64,000 bases of DNA from assembly GCF_000282135.1 (NCBI RefSeq), contig NZ_AKJW01000018.1:1-64000 (forward strand), read 5' to 3'. Below the pieces are notes generated by a model that was given only the letters and a program-made list of their open reading frames with translations, was not told the DNA's origin and searched no databases. Both the position numbers and the translations under genes were made by a program. The stretch is from Herbaspirillum sp. CF444. Its GTDB lineage: Bacteria; Pseudomonadota; Gammaproteobacteria; Burkholderiales; Burkholderiaceae_D. Every line of letters starts with the position of its first letter. Positions within the stretch are counted from its first letter, which is position 1. Below are positions 27,835-37,205 of this stretch, piece by piece.

Positions 27835-28133
27835 AAATGTCAATCAGGCATGAGGGCGCGGCAGGGAATCAAAGTCGGTGCCGGCAGGGGGAAGCAGAGG
27901 CGAGTCGCGTATTGTTGCCGCCCGGCGCGGATGGCATTTAGTTGCAAATTCAGTTGCAAAAGCAGCGAGACGGCTGTTTTGCGGCGCGGGCAAGGCGAGT
28001 GCGGATCGTAGTCCCATGCACTTCCAAGGTTCGCGATTATAGCACCGGATGCCCCATGGGGCCGGGCACGGAGCAGTCCGCGGGAAGGTTCTGCAACACT
28101 CTGGAAAAATAACATATAGGCAATAAACCAAGC

Positions 28134-29069
28134 CTAAGCTGAAAAGCAGTCCTCCAGCCAGTCCAGCACGGCGCGCAGGCGCGGCAAGGCCTTCAGGTCG
28201 CGGTGATAGACCACCCAGACTTCGCGCTGCAGCTGCGATGCGGCATCCGCCAGTTCCAGGTCTGGCGCCAGCAGGTAGTGCGGCAACAAGGCCAGCCCCA
28301 CGCCCGCGCGCGCCGCCACGCACTGCGCCACCAGGCTGGTGCTGCGAAAGCGCACCGGGTTGTTGCCAGCATGGTCGGCCAGCCACAGGGTTTCCGGGAT
28401 CTCCGGCACACCGTCGTCATAGCCGATGAAGGCTGTCGAGGCAGGACGATTGCGCCAGTCCTCCACGCGCGCCTTGCTGCCGCACAGGAAGTAGCTGATT
28501 TTGCCCAGCCGCCTGGCGATCAGTTCTCCATCCTGCGGTCGGGCGAAACGGATCGCCAGGTCGGCATCGCGCCGCGCCAGGCTGACGGTCTGATGGCTCA
28601 TGGTGAATTCGACATCCAGATTGGGCCACCGATCCAGCAGCGACGGCAGGCGTGGCGCCAGAAACATGGTGCCGAGGGCATCGGTGCTGGCGATGCGCAC
28701 CTTGCCTTCCATGCGGATGTCTTCGCCGGCCAGCCGTCGCGCCAGTTGCGCCGTTTGCGCCTGCATTTCGCGCGCGGCCCCCAGCACCGTCTCGCCCAGG
28801 CGCGTCAGCTCGGTATCGTCGCCCCGTCGCGTAAAGAGCGGTCCCTGCAAGGCATGCTCCAGCATCTGCAGGCGCCTGCTGACGGTCGCATGCGTCACGC
28901 CGAGCATGCGGGCCGCACCGGAGAAACTGCCCGACTCGACAAAGGCGGCAAAGGTGCGCAAGCCTTCCCAATCGACGGGCAAGGCTTGTACGGCAGGATC
29001 TGGTGGAGCTGTTAATTTATTCACGGGTGGCTGCCTGTTTTTGCGAATTGATGTACGTATTTTAACCAT
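28134..29069 (-). CDS. LysR-family transcriptional regulator
   Basis: A 311-residue LTTR with an N-terminal winged helix-turn-helix (about 34-95, core FSGAARMLGVTHATVSRRL) and a periplasmic-binding-protein-like effector domain. It is divergent from an isochorismatase-family hydrolase with only 42 bases between the starts, the classical LysR/target arrangement, so it most likely controls that gene and itself. The ATG at 29069 has GGAG nine bases upstream; a GTG at 29024 is a possible later start. The effector is unknown. Confidence 0.9.
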   Translation of the reverse strand: MVKIRTSIRKNRQPPVNKLTAPPDPAVQALPVDWEGLRTFAAFVESGSFSGAARMLGVTHATVSRRLQMLEHALQGPLFTRRGDDTELTRLGETVLGAAREMQAQTAQLARRLAGEDIRMEGKVRIASTDALGTMFLAPRLPSLLDRWPNLDVEFTMSHQTVSLARRDADLAIRFARPQDGELIARRLGKISYFLCGSKARVEDWRNRPASTAFIGYDDGVPEIPETLWLADHAGNNPVRFRSTSLVAQCVAARAGVGLALLPHYLLAPDLELADAASQLQREVWVVYHRDLKALPRLRAVLDWLEDCFSA

Positions 29070-29111
29070 CTACGATGACTCCACTTACTTAACCTTCACA
29101 AGGAGTCCATC
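29070..29111. promoter_or_regulatory. Divergent LysR / isochorismatase control region
   Basis: Forty-two bases hold both ribosome-binding sites (AAGGAG for the rightward gene, GGAG for the leftward one) and must contain or overlap both promoters. No clear T-N11-A LysR box could be singled out by eye. Confidence 0.5.
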
Positions 29112-29714
29112 ATGTCCACACTCAAAACCCTGCTGCAGATTGCCGGCGCCGCACCACGCAAGCCGCAATGGAAGGACGCGGCACTGATCCTCATCGATCA
29201 CCAGACCGAATACACCACCGGCGGCGTACCGCTGGACGGCATCGATGCCGCCATCGACGAGATCGCGCAATTGCTCAAACAGGCACGCGCCGCCGGCGCA
29301 CCGGTCTTCCACGTCGTCCACCACGCCAAGCCCGGCGCCGCACTGTTCGATCCGCAGCGCGAATACGTCAACGTCATCGACGGCCTGCAACCGCAAGACG
29401 GCGAAGTGACCGTCGTCAAGGCGCTGCCGAATGCCTTCGCCAACACGACGCTCGACACCGAATTGAAGAAAACAGGAAAGAAGGAGCTGATCATCGCCGG
29501 CTTCGCCACCCACATGTGCATCAGCGCGACCACGCGCTCGGCGCTGGATCATGGTTATGTGTCGACGATCGTGGCGGCGGCATGCGCGACGCGCGATTTG
29601 CCGGATGCTTTGGGCAATGGCGTGGTGCCGGCGACGGAAGTGCAGCGGGCGGCGTTGGCGGCGCTGGCGGATCGCTTTGCTACCGTGCTGCCGAACGCGG
29701 CTGCCTTGGCTTGA
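29112..29714 (+). CDS. Isochorismatase-family cysteine hydrolase
   Basis: A 200-residue hydrolase with the complete Asp-Lys-Cys triad: Asp29 (ILIDHQ), Lys103 (VVKALPNAF) and Cys136 (FATHMCIS). This fold covers nicotinamidases, N-carbamoylsarcosine amidases and related amide hydrolases; the sequence does not pick out one. A strong AAGGAG precedes the ATG. The divergent LysR gene suggests induction by a substrate-like effector. Confidence 0.88.
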   Translation: MSTLKTLLQIAGAAPRKPQWKDAALILIDHQTEYTTGGVPLDGIDAAIDEIAQLLKQARAAGAPVFHVVHHAKPGAALFDPQREYVNVIDGLQPQDGEVTVVKALPNAFANTTLDTELKKTGKKELIIAGFATHMCISATTRSALDHGYVSTIVAAACATRDLPDALGNGVVPATEVQRAALAALADRFATVLPNAAALA

Positions 29715-29740
29715 GTGTTAGATGACGGTGGGCTGGATAC

Positions 29741-29846
29741 ACAGGTTTTTTTGAGGATATCGCACCGGCTCACGATACCCGCCGGCCTGCTATTCAGGTC
29801 CACCACCGGCAGGCAAGAAACGCTAAATACCAGGCCATTCCAAAAC
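29741..29846 (-). pseudogene. Remnant of a CBS-domain protein
   Basis: Read on the minus strand the frame gives SCLPVVDLNSRPAGIVSR followed by CDILKK, which fits the end of a CBS domain (PVVD...GIVSRxDIL). It has no start codon or ribosome-binding site of its own upstream, and downstream the frame runs into the antisense of the isochorismatase gene. It is best read as the surviving core of a deleted or truncated CBS-domain gene. A chance match is less likely but possible. Confidence 0.45.
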
Positions 29847-29870
29847 TTGTGCGGCTATCTCCGACATTCT

Positions 29871-29898
29871 TTGATTACAAGGGTGACAATAATATACT
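29871..29898 (+). promoter_or_regulatory. Candidate sigma-70 promoter for the response regulator / diguanylate cyclase operon
   Basis: TTGATT and TATACT separated by 16 bp, about 190 bases upstream of the GTG start. The long leader contains two palindromes that could be regulator binding sites. Confidence 0.45.
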
Positions 29899-30089
29899 TG
29901 GTAGGTAAATATGTTGAGCCTGACAAGGATTGCCGTTGTTTCTACGGGGAAACTTTCCTGCGATTTTTTGTGAATTTATTTTCGCGCGAAAAAATGTATA
30001 ACGTAACCGATAGTTACAACAAACCTATAAGGTCCTTTTCTTGTGAGAAGGTGCGCCATTTATAGGTAGGGTTTGGGGAAAGCACTCGG

Positions 30090-30805
30090 GTGAGCATTCT
30101 AATTGTCGGACTCCAGGCGGGCTTGCGGGAGATTGTGGAAAATCACCTTGCAGCATCGGGAATTCCAGTTCGTTCGGCGGCCACGATTTCGCAAATGAAT
30201 TTGGAAATTCAAAAAAAAAGCCAACAGTCGTCGTGATGGACGCTCAACCTGTCAATGGCATGCGGCTATCCAGTATTGCCAATCTCCGACAGCAGTTTCC
30301 ACAACTGGGGATCGTGGCGATGGTGGAGAAAAGCAATGAACAAAGCCAAGTGAATGCTCTGCATGATGGCGCCGATCATTTTCTGCACAAGCCCGTGAAT
30401 CTTTCCATCTTATCCGCAACGGTTGTCGCCTTGTTCCGGCGTCTTCATATTCATGTGGAGTCGTTGAAAGAGAAGATTCAGGTATGGAGGTTCAATCGCC
30501 GGTCACAAATTTTATCCGGGCCGTCAGGCGTGAGAATTGTATTCAGCGATCGGGAGAGTGCCATATTGACGATGCTGTTTTTGAGCCCGCATTTCCCAGT
30601 GAGCACGGAGCGCTTGCTTCATTCACTTAACATGTCGACGGACATATTCGATCCTCATCGCGTCGATACCATCATTTACAGAATTCGTAAAAAACTCAGC
30701 TTCAGACAGGACTGCTCATTTGAGATTCGTAACGTCTATGGCAAGGGATATATGTGCGTCGGATCAGAAGGGGAAGCGGTATTTTATGTTTGGGATGGAC
30801 GATAA
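30090..30805 (+). CDS. OmpR-type response regulator interrupted by a -1 frameshift on an A9 tract
   Basis: Translation from the GTG at 30090 gives the beginning of a receiver domain (SILIVGLQAGLREIVENHL) but meets a stop at 30234-30236. Shifting -1 in the run of nine A (30211-30219) continues into KPTVVVMDAQPVNGM, the expected phospho-acceptor strand, then HDGADHFLHKPVN and a C-terminal winged helix (about residues 130-235, IIYRIRKKL). The joined protein is about 238 residues. The acidic pair normally following beta-1 reads Gly-Leu, while the Asp and Lys remain, so phosphorylation may be altered. Transcriptional slippage, programmed frameshifting, a recent mutation or a sequencing error could explain the shift. 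The end overlaps the diguanylate cyclase gene. Confidence 0.7.
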
Positions 30806-31499
30806 GCTGACTTTCTATTTCCTTGTCTGCGCGTTGCTGATCGGTTTTCATCTTTGGATATGGAAGCGATTTTCAAAAATCGCAAGGCAAAGAGATGTCG
30901 CAACCGCGGAGATGGGTTTGTTGCAGAAAAAAATGGCTCAGCTTCAAGCTCAAGCGTTGCATGACTATCTGACGGGACTACCCAATCGCGCGCTGCTCGC
31001 AGACAGAATCCGACAGGCGCTCGCGAAAGCAACTCGCGAACGCTCCAGTTTCCTAGTTTTCTTTCTGGACCTGGATGGTTTCAAACCGGTCAACGACATG
31101 TACGGGCATGAGGTTGGCGACCGTCTGTTGGTCGATATCGGAAAACGCTTGCAAAGCATTATTCGCGAAGAAGATACCGTGGCAAGAATAGGCGGCGACG
31201 AATTTGTCATTCTTGCCTCGGTGAGTTCTTCTGCCGACGGGACTTTCATTGTCCGGAAAATAGAAGAGGCGATGAGCCGTCCCTTTGTCGTCGGAGACTA
31301 CTCTATTCATGTTACTGCGAGCATCGGTCAGTCGGCTTTTCCCGAGGATGGGAATTCAATCGAGGAATTGCTCTGGAAGGCTGATGAGGCAATGTATGCG
31401 AATAAGCACTCAGGACGTGCCCGCACATACTTCGGTGGGATTGCTGCCGGCGATAACGGCAATTCGTCTGTTGAATGCGAGAGTGCCGCCGGCAGATAG
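30786..31499 (+). CDS. Membrane-anchored diguanylate cyclase
   Basis: About 237 residues: one N-terminal membrane segment (about 9-26), a short coiled linker (30-57) and a full GGDEF domain. The active-site motif is an intact GGDEF (136-140), and an RxxD inhibitory site (REED, 127-130) lies five residues before it, so it should make c-di-GMP under product inhibition. The start at 30786 overlaps the response-regulator gene by 20 bp; an ATG at 30795 is an alternative. The two genes are probably co-transcribed, linking the regulator to c-di-GMP signalling. Confidence 0.88.
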   Translation: MFGMDDKLTFYFLVCALLIGFHLWIWKRFSKIARQRDVATAEMGLLQKKMAQLQAQALHDYLTGLPNRALLADRIRQALAKATRERSSFLVFFLDLDGFKPVNDMYGHEVGDRLLVDIGKRLQSIIREEDTVARIGGDEFVILASVSSSADGTFIVRKIEEAMSRPFVVGDYSIHVTASIGQSAFPEDGNSIEELLWKADEAMYANKHSGRARTYFGGIAAGDNGNSSVECESAAGR

Positions 31500-31627
31500 G
31501 CCCAGGCCTGGATTTGTTTGGACGGAAGACGGTAGATGCGGCCAAGCGGCTGTTGCGTCACATCAGCAGGGTTTCTGCGGAAATATAAACAGGCAACAAC
31601 AAACAATAACAAACAACAACAGGCAAC

Positions 31628-31660
31628 AAAAAAGCCGCTGACCCTTTCGGATCAACGGCT
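31628..31660 (-). terminator. Intrinsic terminator of tRNA-Met
   Basis: A 12-pair stem (including G-U pairs) between GGATCAACGGCT and AGCCGCTGACCC with a 4-nt loop is followed on the minus strand by six T. It lies 11 bases beyond the tRNA 3' end. Confidence 0.85.
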
Positions 31661-31671
31661 TACAGTGTCTT

Positions 31672-31748
31672 TGGTGGTGATAGGTGGATTTGAACCACCG
31701 ACCCCAGCATTATGAGTGCTGTGCTCTAACCAACTGAGCTATATCACC
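31672..31748 (-). tRNA. tRNA-Met (CAT), elongator type
   Basis: A 77-nt cloverleaf with encoded CCA. The anticodon stem-loop CAGCA-CTCATAA-TGCTG gives anticodon CAT. The D-arm (AGCTCAGTTGGTTAGAGC) and overall sequence resemble the elongator tRNA-Met of E. coli more than the lysidine-modified tRNA-Ile2. The acceptor stem starts GGTGATA with a normal G1-C72 pair, which excludes the initiator. Confidence 0.93.
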
Positions 31749-31850
31749 AAAAGCAAGCCCGCAATTATGATAGGCGGCTTCGCGCCTGTCAAGAAAAATG
31801 CACCTCGAAGGTTCAATTTTCTGTACTTGGTGAGTCACGAATCTCCGGGC

Positions 31851-32810
31851 TCAGGCCGCGAGCGCCTTCCGGACGTGATTCATCGCAATCTGCGTGGCAT
31901 TGTCGGCATTGCAATCAATCACCACGCGACCCGGCGTCGATCGCAGCCAAGTGATCTGGCGCTTGGCCAGTTGTCGCGTGGCAATGATGCCGCGTTCGCG
32001 CATTTCGGCGTAGTCGTACTGGCCGTCGAGGTATTCCCAGGCCTGGCGGTAGCCGACGCAGCGCATGGAGGGCAGGCCGAGATGGAGGTCGCCGCGCGCG
32101 CGCAGGCGGCGGACCTCGTCGAGCAGGCCGTCGTTTTCCAGCATGAGATCGAAGCGACGGGCGATGCGTTCGTGCAGGACGGCGCGTTCTGACGGCTCCA
32201 GCGCCAGCGGCAGCAGCGTGAAGGGCAGGGTTTCGGTTTCTTTTTGCGCCAGCAGCGCCGACATCGGTTTGCCGGTCAGTTCGATGATCTCGAGCGCGCG
32301 CTGGATGCGCTGGCTGTCGTTGGGTTTGAGGCGGGCGGCGGTTTCCGGGTCGAGCGTGGCCAGGCGCGCATGTTGTGCGGGTACGCCGTCGCGCGCGGCT
32401 TCCTGGTCGAGGCGTTCGCGCACGGCGGGATCGGCTTCCGGCAAATCGTCGAGTCCGTCGCGCAAGGCCTTGAAATACAGCATGGTGCCGCCCACCAGCA
32501 GCGGCAGCTTGCCGCGCGCACGGATGTCTTGCGCCAGGCGCAGGGCGTCATTGCGAAACTGCATCGCCGAATAAGAAGCGGTCGGGTCGAGGATGTCGAT
32601 CAAATGGTGCGGCACGCCGGCGAGTTCTTCGGCGTTCGGCTTGGCGGTGCCGATGTCCATCTCGCGGTACACCAATGCCGAGTCGACCGAGATGATTTCG
32701 CAGGGGATATGTCTGGCGATTTCCAGCGCCGCTGCGGTCTTGCCGGAGGCGGTCGGTCCCATGATGGCGACCGCCAGGGGCGCGGCAGTTACTACAGGTG
32801 CAGCAGTCAT
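31851..32810 (-). CDS. miaA: tRNA dimethylallyltransferase
   Basis: Adds the dimethylallyl group to A37 of tRNAs reading UNN codons, providing the substrate for MiaB. The P-loop GPTASGKT is at 18-25; [18 protein letters not shown] and the PHHLID segment are typical. 319 residues. mutL ends one base upstream, so the two are co-transcribed, as is common in proteobacteria. A tRNA-Met gene follows about 100 bases downstream on the same strand. Confidence 0.96.
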   Translation of the reverse strand: MTAAPVVTAAPLAVAIMGPTASGKTAAALEIARHIPCEIISVDSALVYREMDIGTAKPNAEELAGVPHHLIDILDPTASYSAMQFRNDALRLAQDIRARGKLPLLVGGTMLYFKALRDGLDDLPEADPAVRERLDQEAARDGVPAQHARLATLDPETAARLKPNDSQRIQRALEIIELTGKPMSALLAQKETETLPFTLLPLALEPSERAVLHERIARRFDLMLENDGLLDEVRRLRARGDLHLGLPSMRCVGYRQAWEYLDGQYDYAEMRERGIIATRQLAKRQITWLRSTPGRVVIDCNADNATQIAMNHVRKALAA

Positions 32811-32811
32811 C

Positions 32812-34698
32812 CTATTGACCGCGCAGGAAGAGCTTGTCCATGTCGGACAGGGCGAGCTGGCTCCAGGTCGGCCGCCCGTGATTGCACTGGTCTGCCCGTT
32901 CGGTGGCTTCCATTTGGCGCAGCAGCGCGTTCATTTCCGGCACGGTCAGGCTGCGGTTGGCGCGTACGGCGGTGTGGCAGGCCAGGGTGCCGAGCAACTC
33001 GTTGCGACGTTCGAGCAGTACGCGCGAGCCGCCGAATTCGCGCACGTCGCGCAGCACGTCGCGCGCCAGCGTCTGGGCGTCGGCATTCTTCAGCAGCGCA
33101 GGCACGGCGCGCACCGCCAGCGTGGTCGGCGACATCGCGGCGATGTCGAAGCCGAGCGCGCTGAGGGTGTCCTGATGTTCCTCCACCGTGCCGACTTCGA
33201 CGGCGTCGGCGTAGAAGGTCACCGGGATCAGCAGCGGCTGCACGAACATGCTGTTGTCGTCGAGCGCGTTTTTCAACTGCTCGTAGAGGATGCGTTCATG
33301 GGCGGCGTGCATGTCGACCACGACCAGGCCCTTGCTGTTCTGCGCGAGCACGTAGATGCCATGCAACTGCGCCAGTGCGAAGCCGAGCGGGAAATCGTCG
33401 GCAGGCAGGCTTTGCGTATTGGCGGCGACGGGCATGGTGAAGGCGCCGGTCGTTGTTTCGCTGCCTGATGTGGACGCCATGTCCAGATTGGTTTGCGTGC
33501 CGGGTCGGAACATCGCACCGTAGTCGGCCGTGTTCTGTGCGACGCCGAAGCCGCTGCCCGAGAAATTCGGACGCAGCTGGGCGCCGAACTCCGCCTGATG
33601 CTGCGGTTGTTGAACCTGATCGCGCATCCACGGCAGCGGACCGTTGCCGGCCGCTTGCGGCGCCGGCGCATTGCCGAAGGAAGTCGCGGAGGTCGCGGCC
33701 AGCGCGCGGCTGACGGCGTGGAAGACGAATTGATGCACGCTGCGGCTGTCTCGGAAGCGCACTTCGATCTTGGACGGATGGACGTTGACGTCGACCAGCG
33801 CGGGGTCCAGATCCAGCGCCAGCGCGTAGGACGGATAGCGGTCGCCGTGCAGCACGTCCTGATAGGCGGCGCGCACGGCATGCACCAGCAGCTTGTCGCG
33901 CACGAAGCGGCCGTTGACGTAAAAGTACTGGCCGTCGGCACGCGCCTTGGAGGCGGTCGGCAAACCGATGAAGCCGTGGATGCGCAAAGGGCCGGCGCTT
34001 TCGTCGACCGGCAGGCGCGCGTTGGCGAATTCGTCGCCGAGGATGTGCGCGCTGCGTTTGGCGAATTCGCCGACGTTCCAGTGATCGACGGTCTTGCCGT
34101 TGTGCGTCAGCGAGAAGGTGACGTCGGGACGCGCCAGCGCAATGCGGCGCACGACTTCGGCGCAGTGGCCGTATTCGGTTTGTTCCGACTTCAGAAACTT
34201 GCGGCGGGCAGGCGTGTTGAAATACAGGTCCTGCACGTCGATGGTGGTGCCGGGGGCGCCGGAAGCGGGGACGACGTTGCCGTCCTGCGAGCCGGTGATT
34301 TCCCACGCATGCGCCGCGTCGGCGGTGCGCGTGGTCAGCGTCAGTTGCGCGACCGATGCGATCGAGGCCAGGGCTTCGCCGCGGAAACCGAGCGTGCCGA
34401 CGTTTTCCAGGTCGGTCAGGGAAGCGATTTTGGAAGTGGCGTGACGCGCCAGCGCCAGCGGCATTTGGTCAGGCGGAATGCCGCGACCGTTGTCGGTGAT
34501 GGCGATGCGCTTGACGCCGCCTTGCTCCAGGCGCACGGTGATTTGCGTCGCGCCGGCATCGAGGGCGTTTTCGAGCAACTCCTTGACGACGGCGGAAGGG
34601 CGTTCGATAACCTCGCCCGCGGCGATCTGCGAGATCAGCTGGTCGGGCAGGGCCTGGATGGGGCGAATGGGGCGGGTAGGGCGATCTGGTGCGTTCAT
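32812..34698 (-). CDS. mutL: DNA mismatch repair protein MutL
   Basis: GHKL-ATPase that couples MutS mismatch recognition to strand processing. The N-terminal ATPase motifs are clear: [21 protein letters not shown] and [11 protein letters not shown] Pro/Gln-rich linker separates it from the C-terminal dimerisation domain. The start at 34698 gives [20 protein letters not shown] (628 residues); a 20-codon upstream extension is not supported. The C-terminal domain shows no DQHAx2E-x4-E endonuclease motif; the comparable segment reads [14 protein letters not shown]. Confidence 0.96.
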   Translation of the reverse strand: MNAPDRPTRPIRPIQALPDQLISQIAAGEVIERPSAVVKELLENALDAGATQITVRLEQGGVKRIAITDNGRGIPPDQMPLALARHATSKIASLTDLENVGTLGFRGEALASIASVAQLTLTTRTADAAHAWEITGSQDGNVVPASGAPGTTIDVQDLYFNTPARRKFLKSEQTEYGHCAEVVRRIALARPDVTFSLTHNGKTVDHWNVGEFAKRSAHILGDEFANARLPVDESAGPLRIHGFIGLPTASKARADGQYFYVNGRFVRDKLLVHAVRAAYQDVLHGDRYPSYALALDLDPALVDVNVHPSKIEVRFRDSRSVHQFVFHAVSRALAATSATSFGNAPAPQAAGNGPLPWMRDQVQQPQHQAEFGAQLRPNFSGSGFGVAQNTADYGAMFRPGTQTNLDMASTSGSETTTGAFTMPVAANTQSLPADDFPLGFALAQLHGIYVLAQNSKGLVVVDMHAAHERILYEQLKNALDDNSMFVQPLLIPVTFYADAVEVGTVEEHQDTLSALGFDIAAMSPTTLAVRAVPALLKNADAQTLARDVLRDVREFGGSRVLLERRNELLGTLACHTAVRANRSLTVPEMNALLRQMEATERADQCNHGRPTWSQLALSDMDKLFLRGQ

Positions 34699-34782
34699 CT
34701 TGCGATTATACCGCCAGCCGGGCCAGGCATTTCCTGTCCGGCCGGGGGGCGTTTTCAACGCATGGTCGGATCGGACTGCGGA

Positions 34783-36924
34783 TCAGAACTGTTCCCAGTC
34801 GCCGTCCTTCTCGGGCGGCGGCAGGGCTTTTTTTGCCGCAGGCAATTTCGCCTTCGGTGCGGCGGGTTTGATGGCCGCCGCCGGTTTGGCCGTCACGCTA
34901 CGCCGCGGAGCAGGCGTGGCTGGGGGGGCAGAGAACGAGATGGCATGCGTTTCATCCAGCTTGAAGGTGCTGACCGACGCCGTCAGTTTGTGCGCCTGGT
35001 CTTGCAGCGATTGCGCGGCGGCGGCGGCTTGTTCCACCAGCGCGGCGTTTTGCTGCGTGGTCTGTTCCATCTGGTTGATGGCATGGTTGACCTGTTCGAT
35101 GCCGTCGCGCTGTTCCTGGCTGGCCGAACTGATTTCGCCGACGATGTCGGTCACGCGGCGCACGCTGGCGACGACTTCGGTCATGGTGGCGCCGGCTTGT
35201 TCCACCAGTTTGCTGCCGGCTTCGACCTTGTCGACGGAGTCGTCGATAAGGACCTTGATTTCCTTGGCGGCCGAAGCGCTGCGCTGCGCCAGGCTGCGCA
35301 CTTCCGACGCCACCACCGCAAAGCCGCGTCCCTGTTCGCCGGCGCGGGCGGCTTCCACTGCCGCGTTCAACGCCAGGATATTGGTCTGGAAGGCAATGCC
35401 GTCGATGACGCTGATGATGTCGACGATCTTCTTCGACGAGTCGTTGATCGAACCCATGGTGTCGATGACCTGGCCGACCACGGCACCGCCCTGGACGGCG
35501 ACTTCGGAGGCGGACTGCGCCAGTTGGTTGGCCTGCTGCGCGTTGTCGGCGTTTTGCTTGACGGTGGAAGTCAGTTCTTCCATCGCGGAGGCGGTTTCTT
35601 CCAGCGAACCGGCTTGCTGTTCGGTGCGCGACGACAGGTCGAGATTGCCGCTGGCGATTTCGGTCGAGGCGGAGGTGATTTGTTCGGTTCCCTGGCGGAC
35701 ATCGGCAACCACGTGCGCCAGGCCATCGCTGATGCCGTTGACGGCAAGCATGAGCTGGCCGATTTCATCTTGCTGGTTGACCACGAGGCGCGCGGTGAGA
35801 TCGCCGCCGGCCAGCTTGTCGGCCGCTTCGCGGGCGCGGGCCAGCGGACGCGTCACGACTTGCTTGATGACGATCACCAGCACGGCGCCGACCAGCAACA
35901 GGAAGATCGCGCCGAACAGCATGAAGCGGTTGCGCATGGCGGCGATTTCGCTGGTCACCTCGGCGGTGTAGGTTTCACCGGCGATGATCCAGTTCCAGCT
36001 CGGGAACTGGCTGAACGCGACGATCTTGTCTTCGCCCGCATGGCCTGCGGTATCGGGGTTGTCCCACATGTAGCGCATGACGCCTTCCTTCTGCGCCAGC
36101 ATGTCCTTGATGAACTCCTTGCCGTTGACGTCTTTCAGTCCCAGCAGGTTTTTGCCTTCGTCTTTCGGACCGGCGATCAGCGTGCCGTAGTCCTTGCCTT
36201 GCTTGGCGTTGATCACGTAGAAATAGCCGGTTGCGCCGATCTTGAGCGCCTTGATCTTGTTGGTCAGCGCGGCGATGTCGCCGGAAATGTCGACGCCGAC
36301 GTACAGCACGCCGATCAACTGGCCGGAAGCGTCCTTGATCGGGGTGTACTTGGTGATGTATTGCTTGCCGAACAACGTGGCGATGCCGCTATAGGATTTG
36401 TCGGCGAGCAAGGCGGCGTAGCCGGGATGCGTTCTGTCGAGCAGCGTGCCGACTGCGCGCTCGCCGTTCTCCTTTTTCACCGACGTCGAGACGCGCACGA
36501 AATCGTCGCCGGTCTTGGCAAAAATGGTCGCGGTCACGCCGGTCTGCGCCGTGAAGCGGTCAGGGATGGAAAAGTCGAGGTTGAGGTCGGTATTGCCATT
36601 GCGCAGCACCGGCGTCGCCTTGTCGCCGATCTGGACGGTGCGGCTGCCGTCGAGCGAAAATTTTTCCGGGAAAGAGTTGGCGAACATGTTGGAGAAGCGT
36701 TCCACCTGGCTGTTCACCGAACGGTCGAACATCTCGACCATGTTGACCACGCCGCGCGTCTCGCCGCTGATCTGGTTCATCGATCGATGTTCCAGCATCG
36801 TCGAGGTGGCGTAGCTGATCAACAGCATGGCCGCGATGAACAATGCTCCCACCAGCGCGAGAGTGAGAGAAGTGAGCTTGGTGCCGACGGCCCAGCTCCG
36901 GTAATGGAAGGCAGAAGTTTGCAT
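34783..36924 (-). CDS. Methyl-accepting chemotaxis protein with periplasmic Cache sensor
   Basis: Chemoreceptor of 713 residues. TM1 is at about 18-40. A long periplasmic region (about 41-330) resembles a Cache_3/Cache_2 fusion, with [19 protein letters not shown] and a second small-molecule-binding-like fold. TM2 (about 336-358), HAMP and the signalling hairpin with the [20 protein letters not shown] tip follow. The tail is rich in Ala, Pro and Lys and ends in GDWEQF for CheR/CheB docking. Cache domains of this type often bind organic acids or amino acids, but the ligand here is unknown. Confidence 0.94.
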   Translation of the reverse strand: MQTSAFHYRSWAVGTKLTSLTLALVGALFIAAMLLISYATSTMLEHRSMNQISGETRGVVNMVEMFDRSVNSQVERFSNMFANSFPEKFSLDGSRTVQIGDKATPVLRNGNTDLNLDFSIPDRFTAQTGVTATIFAKTGDDFVRVSTSVKKENGERAVGTLLDRTHPGYAALLADKSYSGIATLFGKQYITKYTPIKDASGQLIGVLYVGVDISGDIAALTNKIKALKIGATGYFYVINAKQGKDYGTLIAGPKDEGKNLLGLKDVNGKEFIKDMLAQKEGVMRYMWDNPDTAGHAGEDKIVAFSQFPSWNWIIAGETYTAEVTSEIAAMRNRFMLFGAIFLLLVGAVLVIVIKQVVTRPLARAREAADKLAGGDLTARLVVNQQDEIGQLMLAVNGISDGLAHVVADVRQGTEQITSASTEIASGNLDLSSRTEQQAGSLEETASAMEELTSTVKQNADNAQQANQLAQSASEVAVQGGAVVGQVIDTMGSINDSSKKIVDIISVIDGIAFQTNILALNAAVEAARAGEQGRGFAVVASEVRSLAQRSASAAKEIKVLIDDSVDKVEAGSKLVEQAGATMTEVVASVRRVTDIVGEISSASQEQRDGIEQVNHAINQMEQTTQQNAALVEQAAAAAQSLQDQAHKLTASVSTFKLDETHAISFSAPPATPAPRRSVTAKPAAAIKPAAPKAKLPAAKKALPPPEKDGDWEQF

Positions 36925-37205
36925 AGTGTGTGGTGTTCTTTTTGTTGGGCGCGAAGGCGCCGGATACCGCGAGCAAATAGATTTTATGACGTGGTGGCAG
37001 CGTCAGGGCAAACGTTTGCGCGCATGCGGCAGTGTAGTGAAGCTTCGATTTTTGAAGGGAGCAAGTATAGCGAAAATCTCCCTTAAACTGGTTTTGTGGA
37101 ACGGAATATTTGACGTAACCAGTTGTTTATTAATTACTTTTTACAATGAAGTCGTTAAAGGCGATGTAACAATGCTACGACAAATTGTTTTCCATGGGAA
37201 ATTAT

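Larger units (their letters stand above)
29715..30089. other. Intergenic region upstream of the response regulator
   Basis: About 375 bases. The first 130 carry, on the minus strand, a fragment resembling a CBS domain. The rest is AT-rich and contains a candidate sigma-70 promoter (29871-29898), a 14-bp perfect palindrome TTTTCGCGCGAAAA (29979-29992) and a dyad GTAAC-CGATA-GTTAC (30003-30017), possible regulator sites. Confidence 0.6.

Noticed and set aside
29715-30065. Plus-strand open frame of 116 codons between the isochorismatase and the response regulator
   Set aside because: No ribosome-binding site, no family resemblance, and it runs through the CBS remnant and the promoter region.
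31590-31630. CAA-rich run as a short tandem repeat or CRISPR-like array
   Set aside because: It is an irregular A/C-rich stretch without constant unit length or spacers.
31672-31748. Reading of the CAT tRNA as tRNA-Ile2 or initiator tRNA
   Set aside because: The anticodon stem and flanks (CAGCACTCATAATGCTGGGGTC) match elongator tRNA-Met, and the first acceptor pair is normal, unlike the initiator.
33493-37086. Plus-strand open frame of 1197 codons antisense to mutL and the second MCP
   Set aside because: It mirrors two well-supported genes on the other strand, has GC-rich low-complexity composition and shows no domain or ribosome-binding site. Such long antisense frames are expected in GC-rich DNA.
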